Below, piece after piece: positions 1 to 11,428 of a DNA stretch of 64,000 nucleotides (its first letter is position 1; every line of letters begins with the position of its first letter). The position numbers were made by a program, and so were the translations under genes. Below the pieces are notes generated by a model. That model had not been told where the DNA came from. It worked only from the letters and a program-made list of their open reading frames with translations, and did no database searches. Source of the DNA: Arachis hypogaea. Taxonomy: Eukaryota > Streptophyta > Magnoliopsida > Fabales > Fabaceae. The stretch covers positions 74,401,772 through 74,465,771 of the forward strand of contig NC_092051.1 in assembly GCF_003086295.3 (NCBI RefSeq), given 5' to 3'.

Positions 1-2
1 GC

Positions 3-1610
3 AAGCTTAGAGTGGAGGTCCAAACCTTCAGACAGAAGGAAGGTGAATCCCTCTATGAAGCTTGGAAAAGATACAAGCAATTGATTAGAAAGTGTCCTTC
101 TGACATGATTTCAGAATGGAGCATCTTATGTATATTCTATGATGGTCTGTCTGAATTGTCCAAGTTATCATTGGATCACTCTGCTGGTGGATCTCTTCAT
201 CTGACGAAAATACCTGCAGAAGCCCAGGAACTTATTGAAATGGTTGCAAATAACTAGTTCATGTATACTTCTGAAAGAAATCTTGTGAATAATGGGATGA
301 CTCAGAAGAAAGGAGTTCTTGAGATTGATACTCTAAATGCCATATTGGCTCAGAATAAAATATTGACTCAGCAAGTCAATATGATTTCTCAGAGTCTGAC
401 TAGAATGCAAGCTGCATCCAGCAGTACTAAAGAAGCTTCCTCCGAAGAAGAAGCTTATGACCCTGAGAATCCTGCAATGGAAGAGGTGAATTACATGGGA
501 GAATCCTATGGAAACACCTATAATCCTTCATGGAGAAATTCTCCAAATTTCTCATGGAAGGATCAGCAGAAGCCGAATCAAGGCTTCAATAACAAAAATG
601 GTAGAAGAAATAGGTTTGGCAATAGCAAGCCTTTTTCATCATCTTCTGAGCAACAGAAGAATTCTAAGCAGAGCCTCTCTGACTTAGCAACCATAGTCTC
701 TGATCTATCTAAGACCACTCTCAGTTTCTTGACTGAAACAAGGTCTTCCATCAGAAATTTGGAGGCACAAGTGGGTCAGTTGAGTAAAAGAGTTACTGAA
801 ACTCATGCTAGTACTCTCCCAAGCAATACAAAAGAGAATCCAAAAAGAGAGTGTAAGGCCATCAATATACCCAACATGGCCGAACCTGTAGAGGAGGAAG
901 ACACAGTGATTCCCAGTGAGGAAGACCTCAATGGACATCCACTGACCACTAAGGAGTTCCCTATTGAGGGACCAAAAGAATCTGAGGCTCATATAGAGAC
1001 AATAGAGATTCCACTGAACTTACTATTGCCATTCATGAGCTCTAATGAATATTCTTCCTCTGAAAAAGATGAAGATATTATTGAAGAGCAAGTTACTTAG
1101 TATCTAGGAGCAATCATGAAGCTGAATGCCAAGTTATTTGGTAATGAGACTTGGGTGGATGAACCTCCATTGCTCGTCAATAAACTGAATACCTTGGTTC
1201 AATAGAAATTACCTCAGAAGAAACCAGATCTCGAAAAGTTCTTAATACCTTGCATCATAGGCACCATGACCTTTAAGAAGGCTCTGTGTGACCTTGGTTC
1301 AAGTATAAACCTCATGCCACTCTCTGTAATGGAAAAACTAGGGATCTTTGAGGTACAAGCTGCAAGAATCTCACTAGAAATGGCAGACAATTCAAGAAAA
1401 CAGGCTTATGGACTTGTAGAGGATGTCTTAGTGAAGGTTGAAGGCTTTTACATCCCTGCTGACTTTATAATCCTAGACACTAGGAAGGATGATGATGAAT
1501 CCATTATCCTTGGAAGACCCTTCCTAGCCACAGAAAGAGCTGTGATTGATGTGGAGAGAGGAGAGTTAGTCCTTCAATTGAATGAGGACTACCTCATATT
1601 TATGGCTTAA
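3..1610 (+). pseudogene. gag-protease of element A (5' truncated, three stops)
   Basis: One reading frame runs from the window edge to 1610 and is interrupted by TAG codons at 255-257, 1098-1100 and 1203-1205. The first replaces a CAG that is intact in the minus-strand copy A'. The Gag part has the Athila-type stretch EGESLYEAWKRYKQL and an acidic, Asn/Ser-rich C-terminal half. The retroviral-type aspartic protease starts near 1270, with CDLGSSINLMPL as the variant active-site region and ILGRPFLAT as the conserved glycine-containing strand. Gag would form the particle and the protease would mature it. No zinc knuckle and no polymerase follow, so the element depended on a helper. Confidence 0.85.
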
Positions 1611-1787
1611 GGATCTTCTTCTGTAACCATGGAGAGGAAGCATGAAAAGCTTCTCTCAATACAGAGTTAAACAGAGCCCCCACACTCAACTTCTAAGTTT
1701 TGCGTTTGGAGGCCATCATCAAGCTCTGAGTATCTGTGGAGCTCTCTAAGAGTTAACTGTCAAGCTATTGACATTAAAAAAGCGCTT

Positions 1788-1805
1788 ATTGGGAGGCAAC
1801 CCAAT
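1788..1805 (+). other. Conserved post-gag-pro hairpin (loop AGGCAA)
   Basis: ATTGGG pairs with CCCAAT around loop AGGCAA, 178 bp after the protease stop, preceded by AAGCGCTT. The same placement with different stem bases occurs in A' (8653), C (37931 and 19571), G (46687) and E (62428). Confidence 0.8.
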
Positions 1806-1944
1806 GTTATTTAATTATATTTCTTTATATTCCATTGTCATTTTATGTTTTCTTTAGGTTGATGATCATGTGAAGTCATAAAAACAACTGCAGAATTAAA
1901 GCAAAATAAAAAACAGCATCAAAAATAGCACACCCTAGAGGACA

Positions 1945-2255
1945 GGCTTACTAGCGTTTAAACGCCAGTAAGGTTAGCAGAATGGGCGTCTAACGCCCAG
2001 CATGGCAGCATTCTGGGTGTTAAACGCCAGAATGGGCAGCACTCTGGGCGTTTAATGCCAAAATAGGGTGTCTGGCATCTGGCTGGTATTAAACGCCAGA
2101 AATGGCAGACAGACTGGCGTTTAACGCCAGAAAAGGGTGTCTGGCTGGCGTTAAACGCTGAAAAGAGGCAGTAGACTGGCGTTTAATTCCAGGAAAGGTA
2201 GTAGAGCTGGTGTTTAACGCCATAATTGGCACACAGAGGGCATTTGAATGCCAGA
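1945..2255 (+). repeat. Array of short palindromes, core GGCGTT-n-AACGCC
   Basis: About ten imperfect copies of a TGGCGTTTAACGCCA-like dyad are spaced roughly 25-40 bp apart. Many are decayed at CpG positions (for example GGTGTT or GGCATT). The A' counterpart is at 8262-8510. There is no protein-coding reading through the block. It lies between the protease and the ORF2 promoter. Confidence 0.85.
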
Positions 2256-2564
2256 ATGGTGCAGGGAGCAGAATTCCTTGACACCTCAGGATCTGTGGAC
2301 CCCATAAGATCCCCACCTACCCCACCTCTTCTTCTCTCCTCTTCACACCTTTCCATAACACTCTTCTCCAAATACCCTTGACCAATCCCATCAATAACTC
2401 TTCCCTAAAGATCCTTCACCTATCAAATCCTACCCTCTTCCCCATATTCTCTTCACTACTCACATCAATCCATCATAAACGCCACCTACCTCACCATTCA
2501 AATTCGAACCATTTCCCTCCCAAACCCAACCCATTCATGACTGAATTCCCTCTCTCTCCTACCC

Positions 2565-2572
2565 TATAAATA
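2565..2572 (+). promoter_or_regulatory. Internal TATA box upstream of ORF2
   Basis: TATAAATA followed by a pyrimidine-rich leader, 199 bp before the ORF2 start. A' has TATATAAA 190 bp before its ORF2, and E has TATATAA a similar distance before its ORF2. This suggests a separate ORF2 transcript. Confidence 0.6.
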
Positions 2573-2688
2573 CCCCTCCTCACTATCTTCAATTTCACAC
2601 ATCATACACACTACTAACCCCCTTGGCCGAAACCACCACTACCCTCCATCTCCTCCATTTCTTCTTCTTCTACTCCTTTCTTTCTTTT

Positions 2689-2708
2689 TTTGCTCGAGGA
2701 CGAGCAAA
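2689..2708 (+). other. Hairpin (loop AGGA) plus AAGTTTGGTGTG before ORF2
   Basis: TTTGCTCG pairs with CGAGCAAA around AGGA, followed by TTTTTAAGTTTGGTGTG. The same pair of signals, with a changed stem base pair, stands directly before the 3' LTR of this element (16028-16064). Confidence 0.75.
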
Positions 2709-2763
2709 CTTTTTAAGTTTGGTGTGAAAAAAGCTCTACTTTTCTATTTTTCCATAACCATTA

Positions 2764-3767
2764 ATGGCACCTAAGGCCGAAGAAACCACTAGAAAGAGGA
2801 AAGGGAAGGCAATTGCTTCCACCTCCAAGTCATGGGAGATGGAAAGATTCATCTCAAAGGTCCATCAAGACCGCTTCTATGAAGTTGTGACCAGGAAAAA
2901 AGTGATTTCTGAAGTCCCCTTCATGCTAAAAAAGGGTGAATATCCGGAGATCCGATGTGAGATTCAAAGAAGAGGGTGGAAAGCTCTCACCAACCCAATC
3001 CAACAAGTCGGAATCTTAATGGTTCAAGAGTTCTATGCCAATGCATGGATCACTAACAACCATGATCAAAGGATGAACCCAAACCCAAAGAATTGGCTCA
3101 CAATGGTTCGGGGGAATTACTTGGATTTCAGTCCAGAAAATGTGAGGTTGGCATTTAACTTTCCAATGATGAGAGGAAATCCTCATCCTTTCACTAGAAG
3201 GGTCAACTTTGATCAATGGAAGAGAAACTCAAGAGGCATGCCGGTTCAACTAAGAAGGCTTGACCTCAAGCCCGTGGCTAGAGGATGGTTGGAGTTCATC
3301 CAATGCTCTATCATTCCTACTAGCAACCGGTCTGAAGTTACAATAGACCGGGCTATCATGATCCATAATATCATGAATGGAGAGAAAGTAGAAGTTCATG
3401 AGATCATAGCCCTAGAACTCTACAAGATGGCAGACAAGCCCTCTACTTTGGCAAGGTTAGCCTTCCCTCATCTCATTTGTAACCTATGCAATTCAGCTGG
3501 AATTATCATAGAGGAAGACATCCTCATTGAAGGAGACAAGCCCATCACTAAAAAAGGATGGAGTAAAAAAGAGAGTCCACTCATGGACTTCAGGAAATCC
3601 CTGAGATGCCTCAAGGGATGCACTTTCCTCCACAAAACTATTGGGAGCAAATTAACACCTCCGTAAGAGAACTGAGTTCTAACATGGGGCAACTAAGGAT
3701 GGAGCACCAAGAGCATTCCATTATCCTCAATGAAATCAGAGAGTACCAAAGAGCCATGAGGGAGGAG
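2764..3767 (+). pseudogene. ORF2 of element A, 'putative plant transposon protein' type, split by A'
   Basis: The frame opens with ATG at 2764 and has a basic, Lys-rich N terminus (a nuclear-signal-like KRKGKA). A conserved globular region follows, with motifs such as EIQRRGW, NPIQQVGILMVQEFYANAW and YLDFSPENVRLAF. I recognise it as the legume family that databases label putative plant transposon protein; its function is unknown. Relative to A' there is a deletion after NFDQ and a frameshift near 3600. The coding region is then cut at 3767 by A', and its last codons lie at 14880-14960. The C-terminal part is Gln/Glu-rich and probably coiled coil. Its own TATA box and leader lie upstream. Confidence 0.78.
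3763..3767. repeat. Target site duplication AGGAG (left) of A'
   Basis: AGGAG directly abuts TGGTATGCG of the A' 3' LTR and is repeated at 14875-14879 after CCGCTCATCA. Confidence 0.93.
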
Positions 3768-3817
3768 TGGTATGCGAAATTGTTACTATGGGGTTGTAAA
3801 ATTTGTTGTTCGTTCTC

Positions 3818-3835
3818 TCCCTGGCAATGGTGCCA
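3818..3835 (-). other. Relic tRNA-Asp primer-binding site inside the LTR
   Basis: On the minus strand this reads TGGCACCATTGCCAGGGA, a decayed form of TGGCGCCGTTGCCGGGGA, the complement of the plant tRNA-Asp 3' end. It lies inside the LTR, next to an older LTR end (TGTGCACCA at 3841). Confidence 0.82.
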
Positions 3836-3925
3836 ATAACTGGTGCACAATACCATGGTCCAAACATAGCTTCACAACTTCGCACAACTAACCAGCAAGT
3901 GCACTGGGTCGTCCAAGTAATAAAA

Positions 3926-3941
3926 CCTTACGTGAGTAAGG
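3926..3941 (-). other. Conserved U5 hairpin in A' 3' LTR
   Basis: CCTTAC and GTAAGG pair around a four-base loop, beside GGGTCGATCCCAC. The same structure is at 13187-13202, 17656-17671 and 34219-34234 in this family. Confidence 0.65.
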
Positions 3942-5451
3942 GTCGATCCCACGGAGATTGTTGGTATGAAGCAAGCTATGGTCATCTTGTTAATCTCAGT
4001 CAGGTGGATATCAAATGGTTATGGAGTTTTCGAATAATAATAATAAATAAACAGAAAATAGAGATAGAAATACTTATGTAATTCATTGGTGAGAATTTCA
4101 GATAAGCGTATAGAGATGGTTTCGTTCCTCTGAATCTCTGCTTTCCCGCTATCTTCATCCAATCAGTCTTACTCCTTTCCATGGCAAGCTGTATGTAAGG
4201 GCATCACCGTTGTCAATGGCTACATCCCATCCTCTTGTGAAAAAGGTCCAAATGCTCTGTCACAGCACGGCTAATCATCTGAGGTTCTTGATCATACTAG
4301 AATAGGATTTACCCTCCTTTTGCGTCTGTCACTACGCCCAGCACTCGTGAGTTTGAAGTTCGTCACAGTCATTCAATCCCTGAATCCTACTCGGAATACC
4401 ACAGACAAGGTTTAGACTTTCCGGACTCTCATGAATGCCGCCATCAATCTAGCTTATACCACGAAGATTCTGATTAAGAGATCCAAGAGATATTCATTCA
4501 ATCTAAGATGGAACGGAAGTGGTTGTCAGGTACGCGTTCGTAAAGGAATGATGATGATTGTCACGTTCATCACATTCATATTGAAGTGCGAATGAATATC
4601 TTAGAAGCGGAATAAGTTGAATTGAATAGAGAAACAGTAGTACTTTGCATTAATTCATGAGGAACAGCAGAGCTCCACACCTTAATCTATGGAGTGTAGA
4701 AACTCTACCATTGAAAATACATAAGTGAAGAGTTCAGGCATGGCCGAGAGGCCAGCCCCCATGTCTAAGGAAAAATGTTCCAAAGATGATTCCAAAGATT
4801 CAAAATACAATAGTAAAAAGTCCTATTTATACTAAACTAGCTACTAGGGTTTACAGAAGTAAGTAATTGATGCATAAATCCACTTCCGGGGCCCATTTGA
4901 TGTGTGCTTGGGCTGAGCTTGAATGTTACACATGAAGAGGCTTCTTTTGGAGTTGAACGCCGAGTTGTAACGTGTTTTTGGCGTTCAACTCTGGTTCATG
5001 ACGTGTTTCTGGCATTTAACTCCAGACTGCAGCGTAGAACTGGTGTTCAACACCCTTTTGCATCGTCTAAACTAGGCCAAAGTATGGACTATTATATATT
5101 GCTGGAAAGCCCTGGATGTATACTTTCCAACGCAATTAGAAGCGCACCATTTTGAGTTCTGTAGCTCCAGAAAATTCACTTTGAGTGCAGGGAGGTCAGA
5201 ATCCAACCGCATCAGCAGTCCTTCTTCAACCTCTGAATCTGATTTTTGCTCAAGTCCCTCAATTTCAGCCAGAAAATACCTGAAATCATAGAAAAACACA
5301 CAAACTCATAGTAAAGTCCAGAAATGTGAATTTAACATAAAAACTAATAAAAACATCCCTAAAAGTAACTAGATCCTACTAAAAACATGCTAAAAACAAT
5401 GCCAAAAAGTGTATAAATTATCCGCTCATCACAACACCAAACTTAAAATTG

Positions 5452-5469
5452 TTGCTTGTCCCCAAGCAA
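5452..5469 (-). other. Hairpin (loop GGGA) before the 3' LTR of A'
   Basis: Minus strand TTGCTTG-GGGA-CAAGCAA, followed by AAGTTTGGTGTTG and then the LTR start at 5431. It occupies the place of the polypurine tract. Confidence 0.78.
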
Positions 5470-6572
5470 CTGAAAATCAGAGAGGATAAAAAGAAGAGAA
5501 TATACTATAAATTCTAAACTATCAATGAAACATAGCTCCAATCAGATGAGCGGGACTTGTAGCTTTTTGCCTCTTGAATAGTTTTGGCATCTCACTTTAT
5601 CCGTTGAGGTTTAGAATGATTGGCATCTATAGGAACTCAGAGTTTAGATAGTGTTATTGATTCTCCTAGTTCAGTATGTTGATTCTTGAACACAGCTACT
5701 TTATGAGTCTTGGCCGTGGCCCTAAGCACTTTGTTTTCCAGTATTACCACCGGATGCATAAATGCCACAGACACATAATTGGGTGAACCTTTTCAGATTG
5801 TGACTCAGCTTTGCTAAAGTCCCCAATTAGAGGTGTCCAGGGTTCTTAAGCACACTCTTCTTTTGCTTTGGACCTTGACTTTAACCGCTCAGTCTCAAGT
5901 TTTCACTTGACACCTTCATGCCACAAGCACATGGTTAGGGACAGCTTGGTTTAGCCGCTTAGGCCAGGATTTTATTCCTTTAGGTCCTCCTATCCACTGA
6001 TGCTCAAAGCCTTGGATCCTTTTTATTTACCCTTGCCTTTTGGTTTTAAGGGCTACTGACTTTTTGCTCTTGCCTTTTGGTTTTAAGAGCTTTTGGCTTT
6101 TTCTGCTTGCTTTTTTCTTTTTATTTCTAATTTTTTTTGCTTTTTTTTCTGCAAGCATTTGTATTCACTGCTTTTTCTTGCTTCAAGAATCATTTTTATG
6201 ATTTTTCAGATTATCAAATAACATGTCTCCTTGTCATCATTCTTTCAAGAGCCAACATATTTAACATTCTTAAACAACAACTTCAAAAGACATATGCACT
6301 GTTCAGGTATTCATTCAGAAAACAAGAAGCATTGTCACCACATCAATATAATTAAACTAAGTTCAAGGATAAATTTGAAACTCATGTACTTCTTGTTCTT
6401 TTGAATTAAAACATTTTTCATTTAAGAGAGGTGATGGATTCATAGGACATTCATAACTTTAAGACAAAGACACTTAAATACTAATGATCATGTAATGAAG
6501 ACACAAACATGGATAAACATTTAACATAGAAAACGAAAAACAGAGAATGTAAGAACAAGGAATGAGTCCACC
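5470..6572 (-). other. 3' untranslated region of A'
   Basis: No credible coding sequence is present. Its 3' part on the minus strand matches element A 14961-16027. A T-rich stretch near 6040-6170 accounts for the short chance ORFs. Confidence 0.7.
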
Positions 6573-7730
6573 TTAGTGATGGTGGCGTTTTCTTCTTGAG
6601 GAACCAATGATGTCCTTGAGCTCTTCTATGTCTCTTCCTTGTCTTTGTTGCTCCTCCCTCATTGCTTTTTGATCTTCTCTAATTTCATGAAGAATGGTGG
6701 AGTGCTCTTGATGTTCCACCCTTAGTTGTCCCATGTTGGAACTTAATTTTCCTAGGGAGGTGTTGATTTGCTCCCAAAAATTCTATGGAGAAAAGTGCAT
6801 CCCTTGAGGTATCTCAGGGATTTCTTGATGATGAGCTTCCTTATGTGTTTCTTGAGCTCCAAGAGTGGGCTCTCTTGTTTGCTCCATCCTTTTCTTAGTG
6901 ATGGGCTTCTCTTCCTTAATGGGAATGTCTCCTTCTATGAAAGCTCCAACTGAGTAACATAGATGGAAAATAAGATGAGGAAAAGCTAGCCTTGCCAAGG
7001 GAGAGAACTTTTCGGCTATTTTGTAGAGTTCAAGGGAGATGACTTCATGAACTTCTACTTCCTCTCCAATCATGATGCTATGAATCATGATGGCCCGATC
7101 CACAGTAACTTCAGATCGGTTGCTAGTGAGGATGATGGAACGTTGTATGAACTCTAACCATCCTCTAGCTACAGGCTTGAGGTCTAGTCTTCTCAGTTGA
7201 ACCTGCTTGCCTTTGGAGTCAATCTTCCATTGAGCTCCTTCCACACATATGTCCATGAGGACTTGGTCCAACCTTTGATTGAAGTTGACCCTTCTAGTGT
7301 AGGGGCGTGCATCTCCTTGCATCGTAGGCAAGTCAAACGCCAACCTCACATTTTCCGGACTAAAATCTAAGTATTTCCCCCGAGCCATGGTGAGATAATT
7401 CTTTGGGTTCGGGTTCTTACTTTGATCATGGTTCCTAGTGATCCATGCATTGGCATATAACTCTTGAACCATTAGGATGCCGACTTGTTGGATGGGGTTT
7501 GTTAGAACTTCCCAACCTCTTCTTTGGATTTCATATCGGATCTCCGGATACTCGTTTCTCTTGAGCTTGAAAGGGACCTCAGGAATCACCTTCTTCTTGG
7601 CCACAACATCATCGAAGTGGTCTTGATGAGCTTTGGAGATGAATCTTTCCATCTCCCATGACTCGGAGGTGGAAGCTTTTGTCTTCCCTTTCCCTTTTCT
7701 AGAGGATTCTCCGGTCTTAGGTGCCATCAA
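6573..7730 (-). pseudogene. ORF2 of A', nearly intact 'plant transposon protein'
   Basis: From ATG at 7730 the frame is open for 315 codons, meets a single TAG at 6783-6785 where element A has CAA, and stays open to TAA at 6573-6575, so the undamaged protein would have about 385 residues. It has a basic N terminus (RKGKGKTKAS), the family core with EIQRRGWEVLTNPIQQ and YLDFSPENVRLAFDLP, and a Gln/Glu-rich, probably coiled-coil tail ending in a short basic-His stretch. There are no transmembrane segments or signal peptide, so it is not an envelope-like protein. Function is unknown. It is the best-preserved ORF2 in the window. Confidence 0.8.
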
Positions 7731-7782
7731 TGGTAATGGAAAAACAAAAAGCTTATGCTTTTACCACACCAAACTTAGAATA

Positions 7783-7800
7783 TTGCTCGCCCTCGAGCAA
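7783..7800 (-). other. Hairpin before ORF2 of A'
   Basis: Minus strand TTGCTCG-AGGG-CGAGCAA, followed by CTAAGTTTGGTGTGG. It is the equivalent of 2689-2708 in element A. Confidence 0.75.
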
Positions 7801-7919
7801 GAGAAGAAAGAATAGACGAAGAAGAAAAACAAAATATGGAGGAGAGGGGGGAGAGGTGTGTTCGGCCAAGAAGGGGAAGAGAGAGTTGTGTTGTGTGAAA
7901 ATGAGGAAGAATGGAGGGC

Positions 7920-7927
7920 TTTATATA
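7920..7927 (-). promoter_or_regulatory. Internal TATA box before ORF2 of A'
   Basis: TATATAAA on the minus strand, 190 bp upstream of the ORF2 ATG, at the same spacing as in elements A and E. Confidence 0.58.
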
Positions 7928-8261
7928 GGGAGGGGAGGGGGGGTTAATTTCGACCATATAGGGTGGGTTTGGGTGGAAAATTGATTTTGAATTTTGAAGG
8001 TAGGTGGGGTTTATGAGGTAGGTTTATGGGGAAGAGTGGATGGATGTGAGTGGTGAAGTGGTGATAGGGAAGAGAGATTGAGGTGATTGGTGAAGAGTTT
8101 TGGGAAAGAGTGTTTATTGGGAAGAGAGTGAGTGGTGGTAGGTGGGGATCCTGTGGGGTCCACAGATGCTGAGTTGATCCTGTGGGGTCCACAGATCCTG
8201 AAGTGTCAAGGAATTGTGTCCCTGCACCAATTAGGCATGTAAAATGCCTTTGCATGCAATT

Positions 8262-8510
8262 CTGGTGTTTAAACGCTGAATTGATGCTTGTTTTGGGCGT
8301 TCAGCGCCCATATGCAGCATATTTCTGGCGTTGAACGCCAGCCAGATGCTTGTTTCTGGCGTTCAGCGCCAGCTCTTCTTTACTGTGCATTTCTGGCATC
8401 TGAACGCCAGGAAGCTGCTTGTTTCTGGCGTTCAACGCCAGATCCATGCTCTGTTCTGGCGTTGAATGCCAGCCAGATGCTCCTTACTGGTGTTCAAACG
8501 CCAGTAAGAT
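8262..8510 (-). repeat. Palindrome array of A' (GGCGTT-n-AACGCC)
   Basis: Nine or so dyads of the type CTGGCGTTnAACGCCAG occur, several perfect. They match the array at 1945-2255 in kind but not in exact order, so copy number and order evolve quickly. Confidence 0.85.
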
Positions 8511-8652
8511 CCTCCTCCAGGGTGTGATTTTTCTTCTGCTATTTTTGATTCTGTTTTTGATTTTTTTGATTTATTTTGTGACTCCACATGATCATGAACC
8601 TAATAAAACATGAAAGAACAATAAAAATAAAAATAAAATTAGATAAATAAAA

Positions 8653-8670
8653 ATTGGGTTGCCTCCCAAT
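8653..8670 (-). other. Conserved post-gag-pro hairpin in A'
   Basis: Minus strand ATTGGG-AGGCAA-CCCAAT, preceded by AAGCGCTT. It is identical in stem and loop to 1788-1805. Confidence 0.8.
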
Positions 8671-8718
8671 AAGCGCTTCTTTAATGTCAATAGCTTGACA
8701 GTGGGCTCTCATGGAGCC

Positions 8719-11050
8719 TCACAGATGTTCAGAGCATTGTTGAGACTTCCCAACATCAAACTTAGAGTTTGGATATGGGAGTTCAACACCAAACTTAGAG
8801 TTTGGTTGTGGCCTCCCAACACCAAACTTAGAGTTTGACTGTGGGGGCTCTGGTTGACTCTGTTTTGAGAGAAGCTTACTATGCCTCTTTTCCATGTTTA
8901 CAGAAGGGTGACCTTGAGTTTTAAACTCAAGGGAGTCCTCATTCAATTGAAGGACTAGTTCACCTCTGTTAACATCAATCATAGCTCTTGCAATGGCTAG
9001 GAAGGGTCTTCCAAGGATGATGGATTCATCCTCATCCTTCCCAGTATCTAGGATTATGAAATCAGCAGGGATGTAAAGGCCTTCAACCTTTACTAATATG
9101 TCCTCTACTTGTCCATAAGCCTGTTTTCTGGAATTGTCTGCCATCTCTAATGAGATTTTAGCAGCTTGTACCTCAAAGATTCCCAATTTCTCCATTACAG
9201 AGAGTGGCATGAGGTTTATTCCTCACCCCAGGTCACATAGAGCCTTCTAAAAGGTCATGGTGCCTATGGTACAAGGTATCAGGAACTTTCCAGGATCCTG
9301 TTTCTTCTGAGGCAATCTCAGTTGATCCAATGCATTCAGTTCATTGGTGAACAGGGGAGGTTCATCTCCCCAAGTCTCATTACCAAATAAATTGGCATTC
9401 AGCTTCATGATAGCACCAAGGAACTTGGCAACTTGCTCTTCAGTAACATCCTAATTCTCTTCAGAAGAAGAATATTCATCAGAGCTCATGAATGGTATAA
9501 GGAGGTTTAATGGAATCTCTATGGTCTCTAAATGAGCCTCAAATTCCGTTAGTTCCTCAGAGGGAAACTCCTTGTTGATCACTGGACGTCCCAGGAGGTC
9601 TTCCTCCTTGGGATTCACGTCCTCCCCTTCCTCCTTGGATTCGGCCATGATGGTCATTTCAATGGCCTTGCACTCTCCTTTTGGATTTTCTTCTGTATTG
9701 CTTGGGAGAGTACTAGGAGGGGTTTCAGTGATCTTTTTACTCAGCTGGCCCACTTGTGCTTCCAGATTTCTAATGGAGGACCTTGTTTCATTCATGAAAC
9801 TCACAGTGGCCTTAGATAGATCAGAGACTAAATTTGCTAAATTAGAGGTATTTTGCTCAGAGTTCTCTGTCTGTTGCTGAGTGGATGATGGAAAAGGCTT
9901 GCTGTTGCTAAAACTGTTTCTTCCACCATTATTAAAGCCTTGTTGAGGCTTTTGTTGATCCTTCCATGAGAGATTTGGGTGATTTCTCCATGAGGGATTA
10001 TAGGTGTTTCCATAGGGTTCACCCATGTAATTCACCTCTGCAATTGCAGGATTCTCAGGATCATAAGCTTCTTCTTCAGAAGATGCCTCTTGAGTACTGT
10101 TGGATGCAGCTTGCATTCCATTCAGACTCTGAGAAATCATATTGACTTGCTGAGTCAATATTTTATTCTGAGCCAATATGGCATTCAGAGTATCAATTTC
10201 AAGAACTCCCTTCTTCATAGGCATCCCATTATTCAAGATTTCTCTCAGAAGTGTACATAAACTGGTTGTTAGCAACCATGTCAATAAGTTCTTGAGCTTC
10301 TGCAGGCGTTTTCTTTAGGTGAATGGATCCACCTGCAGAAGTATCCAATGACATCTTAGCTAATTCAGACAGACCATCATAGAATATATCCAGGATGGTC
10401 CATTCTGAAAGCATGTCAGAAGGACACTTTTTGGTCAGTTGCTTGTATCTCTCCCAAGCTTTATAGAGGGATTCACCTTCCTTCTGTCTGAAGGTTCGAA
10501 CATCCACTCTAAGCTTACTCAGCTTTTGAGGAGGAAAGAACTTGGCTAAGAAAGCCTTGACCAGCTTATCCCAAGAGTTTAGGCTGTCCTTAGGTTGAGA
10601 GTTCAACCATACTCTAGCTCTGTCTCTTACAGCAAACGGGAAAAGCATGAGCCTGTAGACTTCAGGATCTACTCCATTAGTCTTAACAGTATCACATATC
10701 TGCAAAAATTCAGTTAAGAACTAAAAAGGATCTTCAGATGGAAGTCCATGAAACTTGCAGTTTTGTTGCATCAGAGAAACTAATTGAGGTTTAAGCTCAA
10801 AGTTGTTTGCTCCAATGTTAGGGATGGAGATGCTTCTTCCATGTAAATTGGAATTAGGTGCAGTAAAGTCACCAAGCATCCTCCTTGCATTATTATTATT
10901 TTCGGCTGCCATCTCCTCTTCTTGTTCAAAAATTTCTGAAAGGTGCTTGCTGGATTGTTGTAATTTAGCTTCCCTTAGTTTCCTCTTCAGAGTCCTTTCA
11001 GGTTCTGGATCTGCTTCAACAAGAATATTCTTGTCCTTGCTCTTGCTCAT
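8719..11050 (-). pseudogene. gag-protease of A'
   Basis: It starts at ATG 11050 with a Lys/Glu-rich N terminus. The Gag core carries the Athila-type features (WLNSQPKDSLNSWDKLVKAF, EGESLYKAWERYKQL). A frameshift lies near 10240 and stops lie near 10721, 9451 and 9215. The protease is at about 9260-8960 (INLMPLSVMEKLG, ILGRPFLAI). The C-terminal 40 residues contain a threefold repeat with core PNSKFGV, encoded by three direct repeats at about 8736-8850. That repeat occurs once in element A, so it expanded in A'. Gag-protease is followed by no polymerase. Confidence 0.85.
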
Positions 11051-11393
11051 ATAAAAAAGAGGGAACAGAAAAATAATAATAATAGGGATCCTTTTTGCCC
11101 AGGTATAGAGGTTCCCTTATGTAAGTAGAAGAAGAAAAGAATGTAATGTAAAGAAGGGAAGAAGAGAAAATTCGAACACAGATGGAAGAGGGGGTTCGAA
11201 TTTTGGGTGAGATGAAGTGTTAGTAGATGAATAAATAAATAGAAGGATATGAGAGAGAGAGAATTTTCGAAAATTATTTTTGAAAAATGGTTAGTGATTT
11301 TCGAAAATTAAAAGAAAAAAATTAAAATTGAATTTTGAAACAATTTGTTAATTAAAAAGAATTTTTGAAAAAGAGGGAGATATTTTTGAAAAT

Positions 11394-11428
<35 letters not shown>

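Larger units (their letters stand above)
3768..5431 (-). mobile_element. 3' LTR of A'
   Basis: It runs TGATGAGCGG (at 5431) to CGCATACCA (at 3768) on the minus strand, 1664 bp. It holds one 73-bp copy of a primer-site-containing unit (3768-3840), a U5 hairpin at 3926-3941 (CCTTAC/GTAAGG) and a TATA box on the minus strand at 4824-4831. Confidence 0.93.

Noticed and set aside
2764..3767. ORF2 as an envelope-like protein, as in some Athila elements
   Set aside because: No signal peptide or transmembrane segment is visible; the N terminus is basic and the tail is charged.
3901..3960. A tRNA gene suggested by GGGTCGATCCCAC
   Set aside because: It resembles a T-arm, but no acceptor, D-arm or anticodon arm fits around it, and it recurs as a U5 motif in several LTR families.
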